Source: Prevotella sp. (GTDB lineage: Bacteria; Bacteroidota; Bacteroidia; Bacteroidales; Bacteroidaceae). Taken from it: a stretch of DNA of 64,000 nt. The position numbers and the translations under genes were made by a program. Within the stretch, counting starts at the first letter, position 1; each line of letters starts with the position of its first letter. The notes beneath the pieces are model-generated. The model was not told the origin of the DNA. It made no database searches and saw nothing but the letters and a program-made list of their open reading frames with translations. Where the stretch lies: positions 40,746 to 104,745 of the forward strand of contig JAFPWS010000079.1 of assembly GCA_017412705.1 (NCBI GenBank). Reading direction: 5' to 3'. Below are positions 62,808 to 64,000 of this stretch, piece after piece.

Positions 62808-62930
62808 TGTGTCATTGACCATTAAATATGGTGCTTCATCTTCGAACTCGATGCCGTCACCAGCGGCAAGCATCCGCTGACGGGCCTTGATTTCATCTGA
62901 TGTCCGGCATACGACGACATAGCCGCTACC
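62805..62930 (-). pseudogene. Possible gene remnant, 41-residue open frame without a start
   Basis: The minus strand reads GSGYVVVCRTSDEIKARQRM then LAAGDGIEFEDEAPYLMVND and ends with TGA at 62805. A TAG stands directly before the first codon (62931-62933) and there is no ATG or GTG except a late Met. The composition looks coding, but the family was not recognised. It overlaps the right arm of the inverted repeat only at its very end. Confidence 0.3.
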
Positions 62931-62972
62931 CTAACAGGTATCTTGTGTTTTTAAAAATTATGGTCTCATAGA

Positions 62973-63197
62973 TCAGGGGGACTCTAATTTAAATTGCATC
63001 TTGCCTTCTAATCTTGAATCTGTTTCCAATTTGTTTCTATTTTTTTTAACAAATAGGGGGAGGTAATTTTTAGTCATGTCATCCTTTACAGATGATGTCA
63101 GCTCTTTCAGATAGTCGGTATAACTTATGTCTTTATAATATAATTCTGCAGCTATTAACAAAGCATATTTTTCCGAGATATCAGAGTGTAGGCTAAA
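62973..63197 (-). pseudogene. 5'-truncated gene remnant, 74 residues
   Basis: The frame runs from just after a TAA (63198-63200) to a stop at 62973. It has no ATG or GTG start; only a TTG at 63161. It reads SDISEKYALLIAAELYYKDI and continues with a lysine-rich end (LPLFVKKNRNKLETDSRLEG). Composition is AT-rich, unlike the rest of the window. It looks like the C-terminal piece of a protein, family unknown. Confidence 0.35.
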
Positions 63198-63335
63198 TTA
63201 TACGTGTATTGGTGTATAAATTTTCTGAAACTATACTTTTCAATACGCTTATAGGTGGCTCGTTTGTGGTAATTTGGGAAAAGCATAAATGACAAATACC
63301 TAGCAATATACTTTGTATAAATAATCGTTTCATAA

Positions 63336-63785
63336 TTAGCTTTGTATCAATGTTAATTCAAAATACTCATCAATTGAATAATATAATCTGAGGTTTCCCT
63401 TTTTTGTGAAGCTATATTTCGTAACATTTCTTAAATTCTCTTCAAAAAAATAGTCTTCTTCGTTTGTGTAACCAATCTTTGTAGTAGCATAATCCATCTC
63501 AATTTTATCACCTTGGCAGACATAATGACCATATATCTGGTTCCTTTTACCTTTGGCTGTTAATGTTCCATCGGAAGAAAATGTGAGATAACCATTTGTA
63601 TATGTTGTGAATAAAATATCGTTCCCCCAGCCTTTTAATTCCCATGTTCCAACGATATTTTCTTTTTCTATAACCAATGAATTATTTTCATTATCATCAC
63701 TCGAGCACGATACAACTGTAAACGACAAGCCCATAGCCATGAGCATAAGGGCAAAGATTAAGAAATACTTTTTCATACGCTTCAT
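63336..63785 (-). CDS. Lipocalin-like lipoprotein
   Basis: The 149 residues have a lipoprotein signal (LMLMAMGLSFTVVSC, followed by SSDD), then a lipocalin-like core starting VGTWELKGWG, with YLTFSSDGTLTAKGKRNQIYGHYVCQGDKIEMDY, as in Bacteroidetes DUF-type lipocalin domains. It is surface or periplasmic; ligand unknown. Start may be the second Met (63776). The gene is AT-rich compared with the xylan locus, which suggests a different origin. No operon partner is visible. Confidence 0.8.
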   Translation of the reverse strand: MKRMKKYFLIFALMLMAMGLSFTVVSCSSDDNENNSLVIEKENIVGTWELKGWGNDILFTTYTNGYLTFSSDGTLTAKGKRNQIYGHYVCQGDKIEMDYATTKIGYTNEEDYFFEENLRNVTKYSFTKKGNLRLYYSIDEYFELTLIQS

Positions 63786-63881
63786 ATTTAAGTTACTATC
63801 TACTTTTATAAACTACAAAGAAAGTTGAATCCTGCATGCGACAGGATGTATTTAATAAATATTAACTGTTTCTGTTACATT

Positions 63882-64000
63882 TTATTTGATGGTCATTTTC
63901 TGTGTTGCTACTATCTGACCATTCCTTCTGACAAGGGCTGCATATATGCCCGACTGCCAGTTAGAGGTCCTTACCGTTTGTGATGCATTGTCAGTAGTAC
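63882..64000 (-). CDS. C-terminal tail of a secreted protein (partial)
   Basis: The minus strand is open from the window edge to TAA at 63882 and encodes about 38 residues: TTDNASQTVRTSNWQSGIYA then ALVRRNGQIVATQKMTIK. The form (W-x-SGIYA-L-RRNG, then a short strand and Lys end) resembles the type IX-like sorting tail of Bacteroidetes secreted proteins. The rest lies outside the window. It is upstream of the lipocalin-like gene on the same strand. Confidence 0.55.
   Translation of the reverse strand, partial: TTDNASQTVRTSNWQSGIYAALVRRNGQIVATQKMTIK

Noticed and set aside
62584-62880. Small plus-strand (98 residues) and minus-strand (67 residues) open frames near 62.6-62.9 kb.
   Set aside because: Both read through the inverted repeat; the RVYAG/RVHAR similarity within the minus frame comes from the palindrome itself.

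Overview
The window reads as chromosomal DNA of a Prevotella-type Bacteroidales, most like the rumen xylan degraders P. ruminicola and P. bryantii. The evidence is SusC/SusD pairs, a hybrid two-component sensor (HTCS), TAnnTTTG-type -7 promoter boxes, MKK-type signal peptides and lipobox cysteines, and a gene set whose order matches, from memory, the Xus and Xyn10D-Fae1A loci of those species. No insertion sequence, prophage or CRISPR array was seen.

Region 1 (1-25.9 kb) is housekeeping. It opens with the end of a cation/proton antiporter and a LolD-type ABC ATPase, both on the plus strand. On the minus strand follow purB > rluB-like > asnS, and then a six-gene run guaB > PpiC > SurA-like > OstA-like > mutL > OmpA-family porin. 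Next come tig, clpP, clpX and recQ, then tRNA-Val(GAC) and tRNA-Leu(UAG) (tRNA-Val(UAC) lies near 5.7 kb), and parC > DUF3316 protein > S41 peptidase lipoprotein.

Region 2 (25.9-58.3 kb) is one large xylan utilization locus. It holds a GH3 beta-xylosidase facing a GH5 hydrolase, a six-gene operon (two SusC/SusD pairs, a surface lipoprotein, a GH10 xylanase with two inserted CBMs), a CE6-CE1 bifunctional esterase, two overlapping Cache-domain sensors (one with its phospho-acceptor His replaced), a CE6 esterase overlapping a GH10-CE1 xylanase/feruloyl esterase, and a 1333-residue HTCS. Main-chain cleavage, acetyl and feruloyl removal, oligosaccharide uptake, xyloside hydrolysis and sensing are all encoded together. 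Several promoters here share one layout: two TGTTACA-like boxes 21 bp apart, the nearer one 37 bp before the -7 box. This is the best candidate for the HTCS operator.

Region 3 (58.4-64 kb) holds a secreted protein of unknown function, an unusual histidine-phosphatase/GH28 fusion, then more than 1.3 kb of repeats, inverted repeats and AT-rich gene remnants, a lipocalin-like lipoprotein and the tail of a secreted protein.

The most unexplained structures are three arrays of exactly four 17-bp palindromes at an exact 22-bp period (5.5, 20.9 and 62.4 kb). Two of them lie 75-77 bp downstream of tRNA-Val genes.
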